Shown here piece by piece: positions 9,203-19,216 of a DNA stretch of 64,000 nt. Origin of the DNA: an uncultured Fretibacterium sp. Its GTDB lineage: Bacteria; Synergistota; Synergistia; Synergistales; Aminobacteriaceae. Position numbers and translations under genes: made by a program. Under the pieces are notes generated by a model, which saw only the letters and a list, made by a program, of their open reading frames with translations, did no database searches and had not been told where the DNA came from. The DNA lies in assembly GCA_946183145.1 (NCBI GenBank), contig CAMGZM010000001.1, positions 62,001 through 126,000 on the forward strand. Reading direction: 5' to 3'. How positions within the stretch are numbered: the first letter of the stretch is position 1; the number at the start of each line of letters is the position of its first letter.

Positions 9203-10429
9203 TTATCTGCGCAAATAGTTCATTGGGTTGACCGCTGAACCGTTTTTCCTCACCTCAAAATGCAATCCGTATTCCGCATCTGTTCCTGTGTTGCCAGCCT
9301 GACCGATTACCGCGCCAGTGTTGACTCTTGCGCCCTCACGAACGGAAGTCGCGCCTAAATGAGCGTATACTGTCGTCAAATCCCCGCCGTGATCTATTAT
9401 TACGACTTGGCCGAGTCCTCTGAGCCATCCTTGATACAGAACTTCACCCGGCCCCGCTGCTTTTATGGGAGTCCCTGCTGAAGCTGCTATGTCGATTCCT
9501 GAGTTGAAGATTTTTGTCTTGAATGTCGGGTGTACTCTTGAGCCGTACGGCATCGTTACGCGGCCATTAAGCGGCCATGAAAGAGCCTTAACGCTTCCTG
9601 AAGGAGCAGAGTTTGACGACGGCACCGGGATTGCAGCTTTTGAGCCTTCGACGTTTGAATTTTTCCCGCCCTTTGACGGAGTAATCTTTATGACTGAGTC
9701 GCGCTTCTTCTTTTTCTGCGTCATCAGGTTAGTTATCTTTTTGCCGACTGCCCTTTGAGCGTTCTCTAATTCTTTTGCGGCTGACTCGGCTTTTCTCTGT
9801 TCGCTCTGTACATTCTTCAGGAGTGAGTCTGTCTTCTTCACCGCGCTGTCAAATTCCTCACGCTTCTTTTTGAGCTCGTTCGTCTGCTTCAGGATTTTTG
9901 ATTTGTCGGCCTCAAGTTTCTTTCTCGACTCGTTAAGCTCACGTTCTTTTGCGTTAAGGTTCCTGAACATAGCGATGTCGTTGCGCGCAAAAATATTCAG
10001 CATATACGCCGTGTTTACTGCGTCATGAGGGCCGCCCGCGCTGAAAATTGCGTTTATGCTGTTCTCGTCCGGTGAATGCTTGTAGATGTCCGTGAGTCTT
10101 CCTCTCAGCATCGCAAGTATGTGGCTCATCGACTCGCTCACGCGCTTAATATTCCGATCAAGCTCCGTAACTGATGACTGAAGTTTTGCGTTCTCGCGCT
10201 CAAGGTCATTCATTCGGGACTCGGACTCGTTTGCGTTTTTCTTGAGACGTGATAACTGACTCAGAAGGGATTTTGACTCTTTTGATTTCTGCTTAGCGAT
10301 TTTGTTATACTGCTCAATTTTCTTTTTCATGTCGCTTTGACTCTTCTGCTGAGTCTTTATCTGTTTGTCGATATTAGCGGCGTTGACTGTCATAATTACC
10401 AGCAAAAGAATCACAAAAATTTTCCTCAA
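9203..10429 (-). CDS. EnvC-like coiled-coil/LytM protein with degenerate zinc site
   Basis: 408 residues: signal peptide, long coiled coil (about 25-245), linker, and a C-terminal LytM/M23 domain. In active LytM enzymes zinc is held by H-x3-D and H-x-H. Here the first His is Asn (F-N-S-G-I-D-I) and the first His of the second motif is Gly (Y-G-L-H-F-E-V-R). The domain is therefore probably not a peptidase but an amidase activator, as known for E. coli EnvC. It is a tandem paralogue of the gene upstream, in which both motifs are intact. Start TTG with AGGAGG 9 bases upstream. Confidence 0.88.
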   Translation of the reverse strand: MRKIFVILLLVIMTVNAANIDKQIKTQQKSQSDMKKKIEQYNKIAKQKSKESKSLLSQLSRLKKNANESESRMNDLERENAKLQSSVTELDRNIKRVSESMSHILAMLRGRLTDIYKHSPDENSINAIFSAGGPHDAVNTAYMLNIFARNDIAMFRNLNAKERELNESRKKLEADKSKILKQTNELKKKREEFDSAVKKTDSLLKNVQSEQRKAESAAKELENAQRAVGKKITNLMTQKKKKRDSVIKITPSKGGKNSNVEGSKAAIPVPSSNSAPSGSVKALSWPLNGRVTMPYGSRVHPTFKTKIFNSGIDIAASAGTPIKAAGPGEVLYQGWLRGLGQVVIIDHGGDLTTVYAHLGATSVREGARVNTGAVIGQAGNTGTDAEYGLHFEVRKNGSAVNPMNYLRR

Positions 10430-10443
10430 TGTTCAATCCTCCT

Positions 10444-11607
10444 TTAACGCTTGAGATACTTTATCGGGTTTACTGGTGTTCCGTAGTGCCTGACCTCAAA
10501 GTGAAGATGATAGCCCGTAACATTTCCCGTTTTGCCGACTCTCGCTATAGTCGCTCCGTCCCTGACTACCTGCCCTTCCTTTACGAGGCTTGCGGACAAA
10601 TGCGCGTAAAGTGTCGAGAATCCCCGGCCATGATCCACAACAACAACTCTTCCGTAACCGCGTAACCAGCCGTTGTAGATGACTTCACCGGGGGCGGCTG
10701 TCTTTACTGCTGTACCGTTTGCCGCTGCTATGTCGATTCCTGCGTGAAGGATTTTCCGCCTCAAGATCGGGTGAATGCGATTCCCGTATGGACTCGCCAT
10801 TGGGCCGCGTACAGGCCAGTCAAATTTTGAGCCTTGACCAGTTGCGGGGATAAATGCCTTCTCGCGCTGACGCTGTAATCTCGCTATCATTGCGCCCGCT
10901 TCTTTCTGTGCTTCTTCAGCTTCCTTTGCGGCTTTCTCGGCTAATGCTTTCTGCCTCTGCAATGACGTTATGAATCTGTTTGTGTCCTTTATGGTCTGGT
11001 TGTATTTCTCGCGCTGTTCCTGGACGGCCTGACTCTTTTCCTTGAGGCGTGCCTGGTGATCGTCCATTGTCCGGCGTGATAAGTCCATGTTCTGAACTTT
11101 CTCCTGAAGCTGTGAGAGTATATCCTCGTCGCGTTCGTTCATGAGCTTCAATAAATATGCGTCCTCTACTGCCTCGAAAACTGAGCGTGAAGCAAAAAGC
11201 GTTCTCATTCTCCCGGTCTCGCCGTATTTGTACATGTCAACGAGTCGTTCACTCATCTTCTGTGAAAGCTCGTTAATTTTCACCTGCTCATCTCTCATAA
11301 ACTCGTCAAGAACATCAATATTCTCCCGAATCTTTTCGCTCTGAAGCTCCAGAACCGTCAACTCCTGCTCCGCTACACTTTCATCCTGCTGGAGTGTGTT
11401 TACTTTCGTCAGGAGTCCTTCAACCTTTGCGCCCATTCTCCGAACTTGCTCGCGGTATGCCTGAGCCTGTTTAGCGAGGTCAGCGCGTTTTCTTTCCTCC
11501 GCTGCAATCTGTGAGTCAATGCTTCCTCGCGGACGTGATTTTTTTGCGGCGGCGGGAGTCAATATTAGTGTGATGAGGATAATTAGTGCTGAAAATTTCC
11601 TGCTCAT
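10444..11607 (-). CDS. envC: EnvC-like murein hydrolase / M23 endopeptidase with intact zinc motifs
   Basis: 387 residues with a signal peptide, coiled coil (about 25-230) and LytM domain. The ligand set is complete: L-H-A-G-I-D-I and Y-H-L-H-F-E-V-R. Its ATG overlaps the ftsX stop, so FtsEX and this protein are produced together. In E. coli and others the FtsEX ABC complex binds the coiled coil of EnvC and controls septal peptidoglycan cleavage. Here the domain could cut peptidoglycan itself. Confidence 0.88.
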   Translation of the reverse strand: MSRKFSALIILITLILTPAAAKKSRPRGSIDSQIAAEERKRADLAKQAQAYREQVRRMGAKVEGLLTKVNTLQQDESVAEQELTVLELQSEKIRENIDVLDEFMRDEQVKINELSQKMSERLVDMYKYGETGRMRTLFASRSVFEAVEDAYLLKLMNERDEDILSQLQEKVQNMDLSRRTMDDHQARLKEKSQAVQEQREKYNQTIKDTNRFITSLQRQKALAEKAAKEAEEAQKEAGAMIARLQRQREKAFIPATGQGSKFDWPVRGPMASPYGNRIHPILRRKILHAGIDIAAANGTAVKTAAPGEVIYNGWLRGYGRVVVVDHGRGFSTLYAHLSASLVKEGQVVRDGATIARVGKTGNVTGYHLHFEVRHYGTPVNPIKYLKR

Positions 11608-12500
11608 TCTGGCCTCGTGATAGAGTTAATGAATCTCGCGACAACAAGATAACTGCATACCCAGCCGAGAGTCGCGCCGAATCCCGCCAAGAGTCCGCAG
11701 AAACGCCAGATTAACGCCTTGTCGGTGATGAGAATATTCGTCAGCAATGGGAGATTCTCACGTATCAGTTCTATTGCGGGGAAATATATTGCGATTATTC
11801 CCGCCCCTGCGATTATCGCCCCGAAAAGCGCAAGCAGTGTACCTTCAAGCACAAACGGTGTAGCGATATATGCCCGTGTCGCTCCTACAAGATACATTAT
11901 TCCGATCTCCTCGCGGCGTGAGTAAAGCGAAATGTGTATAGTGTTGTAGACTACAAGAGCCGTGATTATTACCGCAAGTGAGAACATTATGATTGCGATT
12001 CGTGATGAGACACGCGACAATGCAGAGATTCTTTTCACAACTAACCCCGCGTAAACAACATCTTCAACTTCCGGCATATCCTTCAACGCTTCAACTAACG
12101 GCTCAACATCCTGTGCGCTGTTGACGTGAATCTCAAAGTTCCAAGGGATCGGGTTATCTCCTAACATTTCGAGCGCGTGAGACTGTGAACCCATTTTCCT
12201 CTGAAGTTTTGCGAGTGAGTCCGACGGTGAAAATGTCTTTATGCTGTAAACGTATTCGAGGCTCTGTATTCTTCTTGCTACTGACTCGACATCTATCGTG
12301 TTGTCCTTCACTAAATACGCCTGAACCGCTAACTCTGACTCTAATCGTGATAACATGCTCTCAAGATTCAGCGACAAAAGAGTCGTGCCTCCGAGAATCC
12401 AGAGCATTACGCCCGCAGTTATGAGTGTGAGAAGCCCTAACACCCAATGATGAACGATAAGCCGCCATGTGTCGCGCAAAACGTAACGTAACGTTGTCAT
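11604..12500 (-). CDS. ftsX: Cell-division protein FtsX
   Basis: 298 residues with the FtsX layout: a short cytoplasmic N-terminus, one membrane helix, a periplasmic domain (about 45-165), then three membrane helices. The membrane half has the conserved R-R-E-E-I-G-I-M-Y-L-V-G-A-T stretch. Partner of FtsE. Overlaps ftsE upstream and the EnvC-like gene downstream by 4 bases each. Confidence 0.93.
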   Translation of the reverse strand: MTTLRYVLRDTWRLIVHHWVLGLLTLITAGVMLWILGGTTLLSLNLESMLSRLESELAVQAYLVKDNTIDVESVARRIQSLEYVYSIKTFSPSDSLAKLQRKMGSQSHALEMLGDNPIPWNFEIHVNSAQDVEPLVEALKDMPEVEDVVYAGLVVKRISALSRVSSRIAIIMFSLAVIITALVVYNTIHISLYSRREEIGIMYLVGATRAYIATPFVLEGTLLALFGAIIAGAGIIAIYFPAIELIRENLPLLTNILITDKALIWRFCGLLAGFGATLGWVCSYLVVARFINSITRPE

Positions 12501-13180
12501 TCTGAATATACCCCGCCTTTCTCATCGCGTATGAGTCTGCCGCCCTCAAGCTCTATCACCCTTTGTCGCGAGGCGTTTACGATTCCCTGATTGTGAGTCG
12601 ACATAACGACCGTTACACCCGCCGCGTTAATCGCAAAAAGAATCTTCATTACGTCAGCCGCTGTGTGAAAGTCAAGATTTCCTGTAGGCTCGTCAGCAAT
12701 AAAAAGTGAGGGTGAATTTGCCAATGCGCGGGCAATTGCGACTCTCTGCTGTTCTCCGCCGGATAATTGAGCAGGTCTCATTGATCTTCTCCGCCAGAGT
12801 CCGACCTGATTTATTACGTCCTTTGCGCGTTCTGCGACTAATCTTTTTGGGACTGACATCGCTTCCATGACAAACGCTATATTCTCGTAAACTGTGAGAG
12901 TCGGAATGAGCTTGAAATCCTGCGCGACTAGTCCGACATCACGGCGGTAATACGGAATATCGGCTTTGCGCATTCGCCGCAAGTCATATCCTCCGACAGC
13001 TACGACTCCTTTTGACGGCAAAAGCTCGCGTGTAATGAGACGCAATAGAGTCGATTTCCCTGAACCTGTCTGCCCGATTACGTAGACAAATTCACCCTGC
13101 TGTATGTTTATGTTTATGTCTACTAGGGCGGCTATATCAGGCTCAAAAACTTTGCTTACTCCTGAAAACTGTATATTCAT
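12497..13180 (-). CDS. ftsE: Cell-division ATP-binding protein FtsE
   Basis: 227-residue ABC ATPase. Walker [10 protein letters not shown], signature [10 protein letters not shown] and Walker [11 protein letters not shown] are visible. With FtsX it forms the septal ABC complex that regulates murein hydrolases. Its start overlaps the stop of the unknown gene upstream (ATGA). Confidence 0.95.
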   Translation of the reverse strand: MNIQFSGVSKVFEPDIAALVDININIQQGEFVYVIGQTGSGKSTLLRLITRELLPSKGVVAVGGYDLRRMRKADIPYYRRDVGLVAQDFKLIPTLTVYENIAFVMEAMSVPKRLVAERAKDVINQVGLWRRRSMRPAQLSGGEQQRVAIARALANSPSLFIADEPTGNLDFHTAADVMKILFAINAAGVTVVMSTHNQGIVNASRQRVIELEGGRLIRDEKGGVYSE

Positions 13181-14091
13181 TCTGTAATGTCGTCAGCTCC
13201 TTTATACTTTGCGCGCTCGGTCATGGCCTGGCGTGTGTCATATTCGCCCCATGATGAGAGAATAATATCGTTGACGGATAACTTTTTGCGCTCGCGGAGT
13301 TCGTCCCACAAGTCATGTGTGTAATACGCCCACAAGAAAAATATCGTGTCCCGTTTCCGTCCGAACCGTGCGAGTACTAACCATCCTGAAGCCTGATTGT
13401 AGACGATTACGGGAGAAGCATTCTGTGCGGCCATGCGTTTAAGCTCAAGCTGTGAGAATGACAACGACTCAAGCTCCGAGATTGCTTCAGCGTCAGGCAT
13501 CTCAAGAAGTGAGAACCACAAACGCAAATCATTACCGGGACGCGCGAAAATTTCCGGGCCTGTTTTCAGCCATGCTTTAAGGCGTGTGATTGCTTCAAGC
13601 TCGCCCCGGCTCATTGCAAAACGTGTTGTCCAATATGCTTTTCTGAGTATGGGATTGTTCTTCAGCGTGCGGGAAAAAGTTTTCTCATCAAGATATTCTG
13701 CGCTCTCTGACATGAAGACAGGAACATTACGCATAAATGTCCGCAGCATTAAGACCGCGCCTGTATGAGTCCCGGGCGGCTCAGACTTTGCGAACAACTC
13801 GCGGCGGAGGGCGTTCACTGTCCCGGCATTGAGAATCGTGGGGGCTGCTCCCTCGTTGAGAAGCTCTATGCTCTGGCTGTCGTAGAGAAATACATTCTTC
13901 TGGGAATCTCCGTGCAATCCTGAATATATCCATCTGTTTCCGCGCCCAAGAAGATATTTGTTGTGAGGCAACAGGAGCATGACCGATGAGTCATTAAGCA
14001 GGAGCGGTGAAATTCCTTTCGGGATATTTTCGGGAGGAAGCTCGGCTAGTGTCCCGTTAGACATTAATTCGAGCAGCAAATTCGCATTCAC
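13177..14091 (-). CDS. Hypothetical protein preceding ftsE
   Basis: About 304 residues, mixed alpha/beta composition, no signal peptide or membrane segment and no motif I recognise. Its stop overlaps the ftsE start, so it is probably part of the division transcript. The start is uncertain. The GTG at 14091 overlaps its own AGAGG sequence, while a TTG four codons later has better spacing. Confidence 0.7.
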   Translation of the reverse strand: MNANLLLELMSNGTLAELPPENIPKGISPLLLNDSSVMLLLPHNKYLLGRGNRWIYSGLHGDSQKNVFLYDSQSIELLNEGAAPTILNAGTVNALRRELFAKSEPPGTHTGAVLMLRTFMRNVPVFMSESAEYLDEKTFSRTLKNNPILRKAYWTTRFAMSRGELEAITRLKAWLKTGPEIFARPGNDLRLWFSLLEMPDAEAISELESLSFSQLELKRMAAQNASPVIVYNQASGWLVLARFGRKRDTIFFLWAYYTHDLWDELRERKKLSVNDIILSSWGEYDTRQAMTERAKYKGADDITE

Positions 14092-14121
14092 CTCTTTAAG
14101 AATCTGGATATTGTAACTACA

Positions 14122-15036
14122 TTATATATCACCGAATAACAGCCCGTGCCGGAGTCCGTTAATGCTAACGATACAAGATGAAGCGTCAAGAGTCTTCAGT
14201 GCCGCAAAAACTATGCACGCGCTTCCGAGTATCACATCCGCGCGCGACTTAGGAAGCCCGATAATATTCTCTCGTTCAATGAGAGTTAATGATGAATAGA
14301 GTCTTATCTGCCGCACAACATCTTTCAGCGTTAACACACTGCCATGAAGTTTTGACGGGATAAATTCCTCGCTGGCAAGTTTCACGCACGACATCGCCGC
14401 GACTCCTCCTCCGACAGCGATAACGATTCCATTTTTTGCGGGCTTGAAACTCTCTATAGCATTTTCGGTGAAGAGACCGCGCAAATATTTCACAGCCTCA
14501 TCACACGCAGACTTCTTCACGGGGTTATTGTTGTCAGAGAAAAAACGCTCCGAAAGATTCACCGCACCAATAGGAACGCTCACAGCTCTTTTCATCTCGC
14601 GGCCAAATCCCGCAACAAATTCCGTGCTTCCTCCTCCAGTGTCAAACATAACAGCTTCGCCCGTAATCCTGAATCCTTCAGACGCTCCGAGCCATGAATA
14701 TTTTGCTTCCTCTTCTCCCGTCAGAACATGAACATCGAGTCCCGTTGATGATTTCACCATGTCAAGAAATTCTGAAGAGTTTTGAGCCGTCCTTAATGCC
14801 ATTGTCCCCGCTATGAAGATCTCCGCGCCTATGTTCTTTGCCCTGCGTACCATTCTTGAGACTGTAGAACATGAGAGCTTCATACTTTCTTGTGAGAGGA
14901 GTCCTGTTGACGACATTCCGCGGCCTAATTTCACAACTTCTGTTTCATCACGTATGACTCTGACTCGCCCGTTTGAGACATCAGCGACTCTCATCTTGAT
15001 TGAGTTGCTTCCGACATCTATTATTGCCCTAATCAT
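14122..15036 (-). CDS. Ppx/GppA-family phosphatase
   Basis: 304 residues with the family's ASKHA phosphate loops: D-V-G-S-N-S-I-K near the start, E-E-E-A near 110, and D-T-G-G-G-S-T-E near 135. Members hydrolyse inorganic polyphosphate and/or pppGpp. At about 300 residues it is the short form without the C-terminal HD extension. It overlaps the YibE/F gene by 8 bases. Confidence 0.9.
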   Translation of the reverse strand: MIRAIIDVGSNSIKMRVADVSNGRVRVIRDETEVVKLGRGMSSTGLLSQESMKLSCSTVSRMVRRAKNIGAEIFIAGTMALRTAQNSSEFLDMVKSSTGLDVHVLTGEEEAKYSWLGASEGFRITGEAVMFDTGGGSTEFVAGFGREMKRAVSVPIGAVNLSERFFSDNNNPVKKSACDEAVKYLRGLFTENAIESFKPAKNGIVIAVGGGVAAMSCVKLASEEFIPSKLHGSVLTLKDVVRQIRLYSSLTLIERENIIGLPKSRADVILGSACIVFAALKTLDASSCIVSINGLRHGLLFGDI

Positions 15037-16150
15037 GACTCCGCCTCACTGACTCCGCCGTAACAAACGCAAACGCCGTAGCAGGAATCGTAAACAGCAA
15101 TCCCAATGTACCCGCTAAACTCTGTACGATTTCTTGTGCTATATACGGGTCATTCATTATTCCGGCGAGTTCGACTCCCGCGCTGCAAATCAATACCGCC
15201 ATAGGCAATGCGCTTCCCATGTATGCGAGTATCAATGTGTTAATCATGCTCCCTAAAACTTCCGTGCCTACGTTGAGGCCAGCAAGAAGCAAACGGTCAA
15301 GGGGTATATTCTCATCGTAATCAACAAATTCTGACATTGAAGCCGTGATTGAGACTGCGACATCCAACACAGCACCGATTGAGCCTATCAGCACAGACGC
15401 AAGCAAAAGCCCGCGCATGTTCAGGAATGGCAATGTTGACGCAAGAAGCGCAGAACCTTCACCAGCAAGCCCGGACAATTTCCACAAGTAAACCATCAAT
15501 GCCCCGCACAAGAATCCGCCCATTACACCGCCGAGACTCCCAATCAAAGCAACGCTCCTGTAGCGCGAATGACGGACGACACACAAAACTGTTACCGTTG
15601 AGATAATGAATACGGAAGCAACAGCGAGCCATACAGAGTCCCAGCCCTTAACGATTAGAGGAATCATCGCGAAAATGAGAACGACAACTGACACACCGAG
15701 TCCCAATAACGCAAAGAATCCCCGCCAGCCCGTTAAAGCCATAAGCAATGTGCAGACAAGCATAACGATTCCCGCGACTGAAGGAACACGGAACGCATCA
15801 GCGATTGAGTACTGAATATTTCCGTCGTCGAAAATGTCCCACACAAGCAGGTATCTTCCTCCCGGCTTTATGTCATGGCCGCTTCCTGAGAGTCTCACGG
15901 TCTTTACGGTCAACTGCTGATCGGCGTTGTTGCCTGAGAGAATTTGCAGGACTGTTTCACGCTCTAACATCTCGTAAGAGTCTTCATCTTCAGGGGACAT
16001 AACATTTTCCGGGCCGGCCTGAATGACTCTCACGATTAACGACTCGTTATTGTTCCATCGCTTTACGGTGAAATTGTCTGCAGCATAATAGAACGCCTGA
16101 GAGATTAGAAGCGCGATTACGATTCTTATCAGCAAATTTCTTGTTCTCAT
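15029..16150 (-). CDS. YibE/F-family membrane protein
   Basis: 373 residues with an N-terminal signal anchor, a soluble domain (about 30-120) and seven or eight membrane segments. The sequence G-W-R-G-F-F-A-L-L-G and the G-A-V-L-D-V-A-V-S-I-T region are typical of YibE/F. Function is not established; the family is widespread in Firmicutes and relatives. Overlaps its neighbours on both sides. Confidence 0.82.
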   Translation of the reverse strand: MRTRNLLIRIVIALLISQAFYYAADNFTVKRWNNNESLIVRVIQAGPENVMSPEDEDSYEMLERETVLQILSGNNADQQLTVKTVRLSGSGHDIKPGGRYLLVWDIFDDGNIQYSIADAFRVPSVAGIVMLVCTLLMALTGWRGFFALLGLGVSVVVLIFAMIPLIVKGWDSVWLAVASVFIISTVTVLCVVRHSRYRSVALIGSLGGVMGGFLCGALMVYLWKLSGLAGEGSALLASTLPFLNMRGLLLASVLIGSIGAVLDVAVSITASMSEFVDYDENIPLDRLLLAGLNVGTEVLGSMINTLILAYMGSALPMAVLICSAGVELAGIMNDPYIAQEIVQSLAGTLGLLFTIPATAFAFVTAESVRRSHD

Positions 16151-17076
16151 AGTTTAAGCCTCCGTGCGTCAAGAAATTCTTTCATGTCATCAGGAATCGG
16201 AGCGGTAAAATTTTTCCCGGCAATTTCGGCTAATGACTCGTCAACATCTTCCGGGAATGCGAGTTCATATGCGTGAAGCAAGGGACGTGATACAGATTTT
16301 GCGGTTCTGTTCGCGTGAAAGTCGCCGTATTTCCGATCTCCTATTATCGGGTGTCCTATGTGAGCTGAATGAACCCTTGCTTGATGAGTCCTCCCCGTCA
16401 AAAGCTCAATCCTTGCGAGGGAATATTCACCGTCAGTATCAAGGCATGTGATTCTTGTTACGGCCTTCACACCGTCAGCAGAAACTTTCACCGTGTTGTT
16501 CTCCGAATCTTTCAGCAAAGGAGCGTCAACCGTAATTTCTTCCGGCAATTTCCCCGCGACAATGGCAAGATATATTTTGCGGACTCTCCTGGCCTTGAAG
16601 AGTTCCTCAAGAGCGCGCAATGAGTCCCCGTGCAACGCAACCGCAAGAACTCCTGTAGTGTTACGGTCAAGCCTGTGAACAGCGGCGGGAGTCCTCGTGC
16701 CTAATACGCCCCATACGCGTGTGATTATGCTGTCGCCTTCTGGTTTGTCGGGCTGAACGAGAATATTTGCGGGCTTGCTGAGTATCAATACATTTTCGCC
16801 CTGAAAGATCACGTGAATTTTTCCCCATCCCATTCGCTTTGGGAGTATCACTTCATCTTTTGCCCAAGGGATTATCAGTTCGTCGCCTTCTGAGATGTGA
16901 GTCGCGCCGTCTTTGACTCTGACTCCGTTAATGCGTACTGCACCTTTGCGAATCGCCTTCATGATTTCGCCGAGTGTTACGGACTTGAAGATACTGCGTA
17001 ATGTTCGGTCTAATCTCCTGCCGTCATCATCGCGCGAAACTCTGAGTGAATAGCTCACAGCTTTATCCCCCGCCAT
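16147..17076 (-). CDS. RluA-family pseudouridine synthase (RluC/RluD type)
   Basis: 309 residues: an S4 RNA-binding domain (about 12-75), then the synthase domain with the catalytic motif H-R-L-D-R-N-T-T-G-V and the Asp in R-L-D. L-L-T-G-R-T-H-Q-A-R-V-H and G-D-x-K-Y-G are also present. Modifies uridines in 23S rRNA in well-studied relatives; the exact site cannot be assigned. Overlaps the yhaM-like gene by 22 bases. Confidence 0.93.
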   Translation of the reverse strand: MAGDKAVSYSLRVSRDDDGRRLDRTLRSIFKSVTLGEIMKAIRKGAVRINGVRVKDGATHISEGDELIIPWAKDEVILPKRMGWGKIHVIFQGENVLILSKPANILVQPDKPEGDSIITRVWGVLGTRTPAAVHRLDRNTTGVLAVALHGDSLRALEELFKARRVRKIYLAIVAGKLPEEITVDAPLLKDSENNTVKVSADGVKAVTRITCLDTDGEYSLARIELLTGRTHQARVHSAHIGHPIIGDRKYGDFHANRTAKSVSRPLLHAYELAFPEDVDESLAEIAGKNFTAPIPDDMKEFLDARRLKL

Positions 17077-18068
17077 AACCTGCGCTCAATCGCCGGAAGG
17101 TAATCCGTAAAATCTGCGTCGCTGTTGAGGCCGTCAATTTGCGCCTTCCAGTATGCAAGCTCAAAGTCCACATTATCGGCCGCGCTGACGATAAACGCTT
17201 CAGGTGTTGCGGGCAGAACGGGCGAACCGTATTCGAGTCTTCCGTGATGGCTTGAGATTATATGACCGAGCGCGAGTGTTATATCCTTGCTGAGATTCTC
17301 AATTTCCGCAAAACGCATAAACATTCCGTAGCCTAATGTGATGTGTTCAATCGCGACTCCTGAAAGTGTTACTTGAGGCGCGGGACTCATGCTGTACGAT
17401 TCGAGCTTGCCTATGTCATGAAGCAACGCCCCCGCGATAACAAGATTCATGTTGACGGGAATCTTGAAGACGGAATAATGACGCGCTAAATCCATTGCCC
17501 CAATCGCAACAGATACAGAATGTTCAAGAAGCCCGCCTGTATACGCATGGTGCATTGTTACAGCAGCCGGCCATGACTTGAATTTTTCCCATAATCCATG
17601 CTTGAAGAAAACAGCATCAACAAAATCATGAATTTCTTTGTGCGAGATCTGAGCGATTAATTTCCGAAATAAGTCTTCAAGAATTTCTGCTTTTACGGGA
17701 GATTGACGCGTGAACATTTTCGGGGGATATTCGTCTTGATCCAAGTAGCAAATTTCGCTGAAGTTGTACTGTATCTGCTCTCTGAACTCCGCAACGATTC
17801 CAACAGCCTGAACGCTTGAACCCTCGAAACGCAGCCCGCAGTTGTCCGGGTCAATCGGGAAATCATCACCGCCCTGTGTGTTACGCCATCCTGAAGCCTG
17901 CCAGATTTTTCCGTCAATGTCGCCTGAAGAGTCGCTGATTGTCATCTCCCAGAATGAAGCGTTGTTGCGGTCTTTACGGCGCGTGAATTTTGAGACAACG
18001 CCATTCACAATAAACTCTGAATTTTTGGGAAGCTGCTTAACCTCCCTGACGCTAAGAATATTTTTCAT
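17055..18068 (-). CDS. yhaM: YhaM-like 3'-5' exoribonuclease (OB fold plus HD domain)
   Basis: 337 residues. An N-terminal OB-fold nucleic-acid-binding domain (about 15-110) is followed by an HD phosphohydrolase domain with H-H-A-Y-T-G-G-L-L-E-H and L-L-H-D-I-G-K-L. This is the arrangement of B. subtilis YhaM, a metal-dependent 3'-5' exonuclease. It is the first gene of the long minus-strand run toward rimI. Confidence 0.85.
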   Translation of the reverse strand: MKNILSVREVKQLPKNSEFIVNGVVSKFTRRKDRNNASFWEMTISDSSGDIDGKIWQASGWRNTQGGDDFPIDPDNCGLRFEGSSVQAVGIVAEFREQIQYNFSEICYLDQDEYPPKMFTRQSPVKAEILEDLFRKLIAQISHKEIHDFVDAVFFKHGLWEKFKSWPAAVTMHHAYTGGLLEHSVSVAIGAMDLARHYSVFKIPVNMNLVIAGALLHDIGKLESYSMSPAPQVTLSGVAIEHITLGYGMFMRFAEIENLSKDITLALGHIISSHHGRLEYGSPVLPATPEAFIVSAADNVDFELAYWKAQIDGLNSDADFTDYLPAIERRLWRGIKL

Positions 18069-18168
18069 GATGAGAAGTGAAATTTTGCCTTTCGTCTGAA
18101 TTTCGCAATATTATATCAGCGCGGTAATCTTGAAGGCTTAAGAGAGAACCTGCACAAAATTTTTTGAC

Positions 18169-19167
18169 TTAATGCCCGTGAAAATGATTGTGAGTATTTA
18201 GCAGATGATTATGTTCGTGCGTGTGCGTGAAAATGTGAGCGTGAATTATTCCGTTGTGGCTGTGAATGTATGCGTGCCTGTGAGTGTGTGAATGTCTCTG
18301 TATCATCGTATCAATCACAACAAGTACAGACCCTGCGAGCATTACGGCCAGCGCAAGAATGTACGTCCCTGAAAGTTTCTCGCGCAGAATCACGAACGAC
18401 ATCAGCGCGCCAATGAACGGGGCGGCGGCATAATACGCGCTTGTTTTTGCGGCTCCTAAAGTTTCCTGCGCCCTGACGTAAAAGAATATGCTCAAACCGT
18501 AAGCAACAAATCCTAGCATTAGCGCACAGAGAGAATCATAAAGCGGGGGGATATTCTCTGCTGTCATCAACGCTATCATTATTGAGCCGAGTCCCGAAAA
18601 AAATCCCTTCAGTATCACAATCATGCTCGCGCTTTTTGACGATAATTTTCTCGTGCAGTTGTTCTCAAGCCCCCAGAATGACGCGGCCATAAGCACAAAG
18701 ATTGAGCCGTAAGAAAATTTCAGGCTCTCAGCTCCTCCGAACGTCAGAATCATTCCCGACAATGTGATTAACGCGATGGCAATACGAAGACAAGTCGACA
18801 CAGGTTCACGGAATATCACGGAGGCAATGAGGGCAGTTGCGACAATCTCAAAATTTCCCAGAAGTGATGCGTTTGATGAAGTGCCGTAAGTTATCCCGGT
18901 CATCAGGAAGATCGGCGCGGCAATGTCAAGAACAATCATTCCTGCAATGAACGGCAAATCATCTTTCGTGAAAGGCTCAGAGTCTCCGTCAATATTCAGC
19001 TTCAGGAGTGAAAGAATCATCATTCCGATTCCTGCTCCGAGATAAAGAAGCCCGGCCATGAATGAAAGCTCAATGTTGCGCAGGAGAATTTTTGACAGAG
19101 GAACATTCACCGCGTAGAAAATTGCGGCGGATAATGCGAATATTACGGCTTTGATTTTTGGATTCAT
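18169..19167 (-). CDS. DMT/EamA-family transporter with His-rich C-terminal tail
   Basis: 332 residues with ten membrane segments in two EamA repeats. The last about 42 residues are a hydrophilic tail with His at roughly every second or third position (such as H-S-H-T-H-R-H). Such tails bind Zn, Ni or Co in many metal transporters and chaperones. EamA proteins usually move metabolites, so the tail suggests a metal or metal-regulated substrate; this is inference. Divergent from dcd with only 49 bases between the starts. Confidence 0.85.
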   Translation of the reverse strand: MNPKIKAVIFALSAAIFYAVNVPLSKILLRNIELSFMAGLLYLGAGIGMMILSLLKLNIDGDSEPFTKDDLPFIAGMIVLDIAAPIFLMTGITYGTSSNASLLGNFEIVATALIASVIFREPVSTCLRIAIALITLSGMILTFGGAESLKFSYGSIFVLMAASFWGLENNCTRKLSSKSASMIVILKGFFSGLGSIMIALMTAENIPPLYDSLCALMLGFVAYGLSIFFYVRAQETLGAAKTSAYYAAAPFIGALMSFVILREKLSGTYILALAVMLAGSVLVVIDTMIQRHSHTHRHAYIHSHNGIIHAHIFTHTHEHNHLLNTHNHFHGH

Positions 19168-19216
19168 GACTTGGATTATACTATAGGTGTATTCAGATTG
19201 AAGGAGAAGTTTTGAC

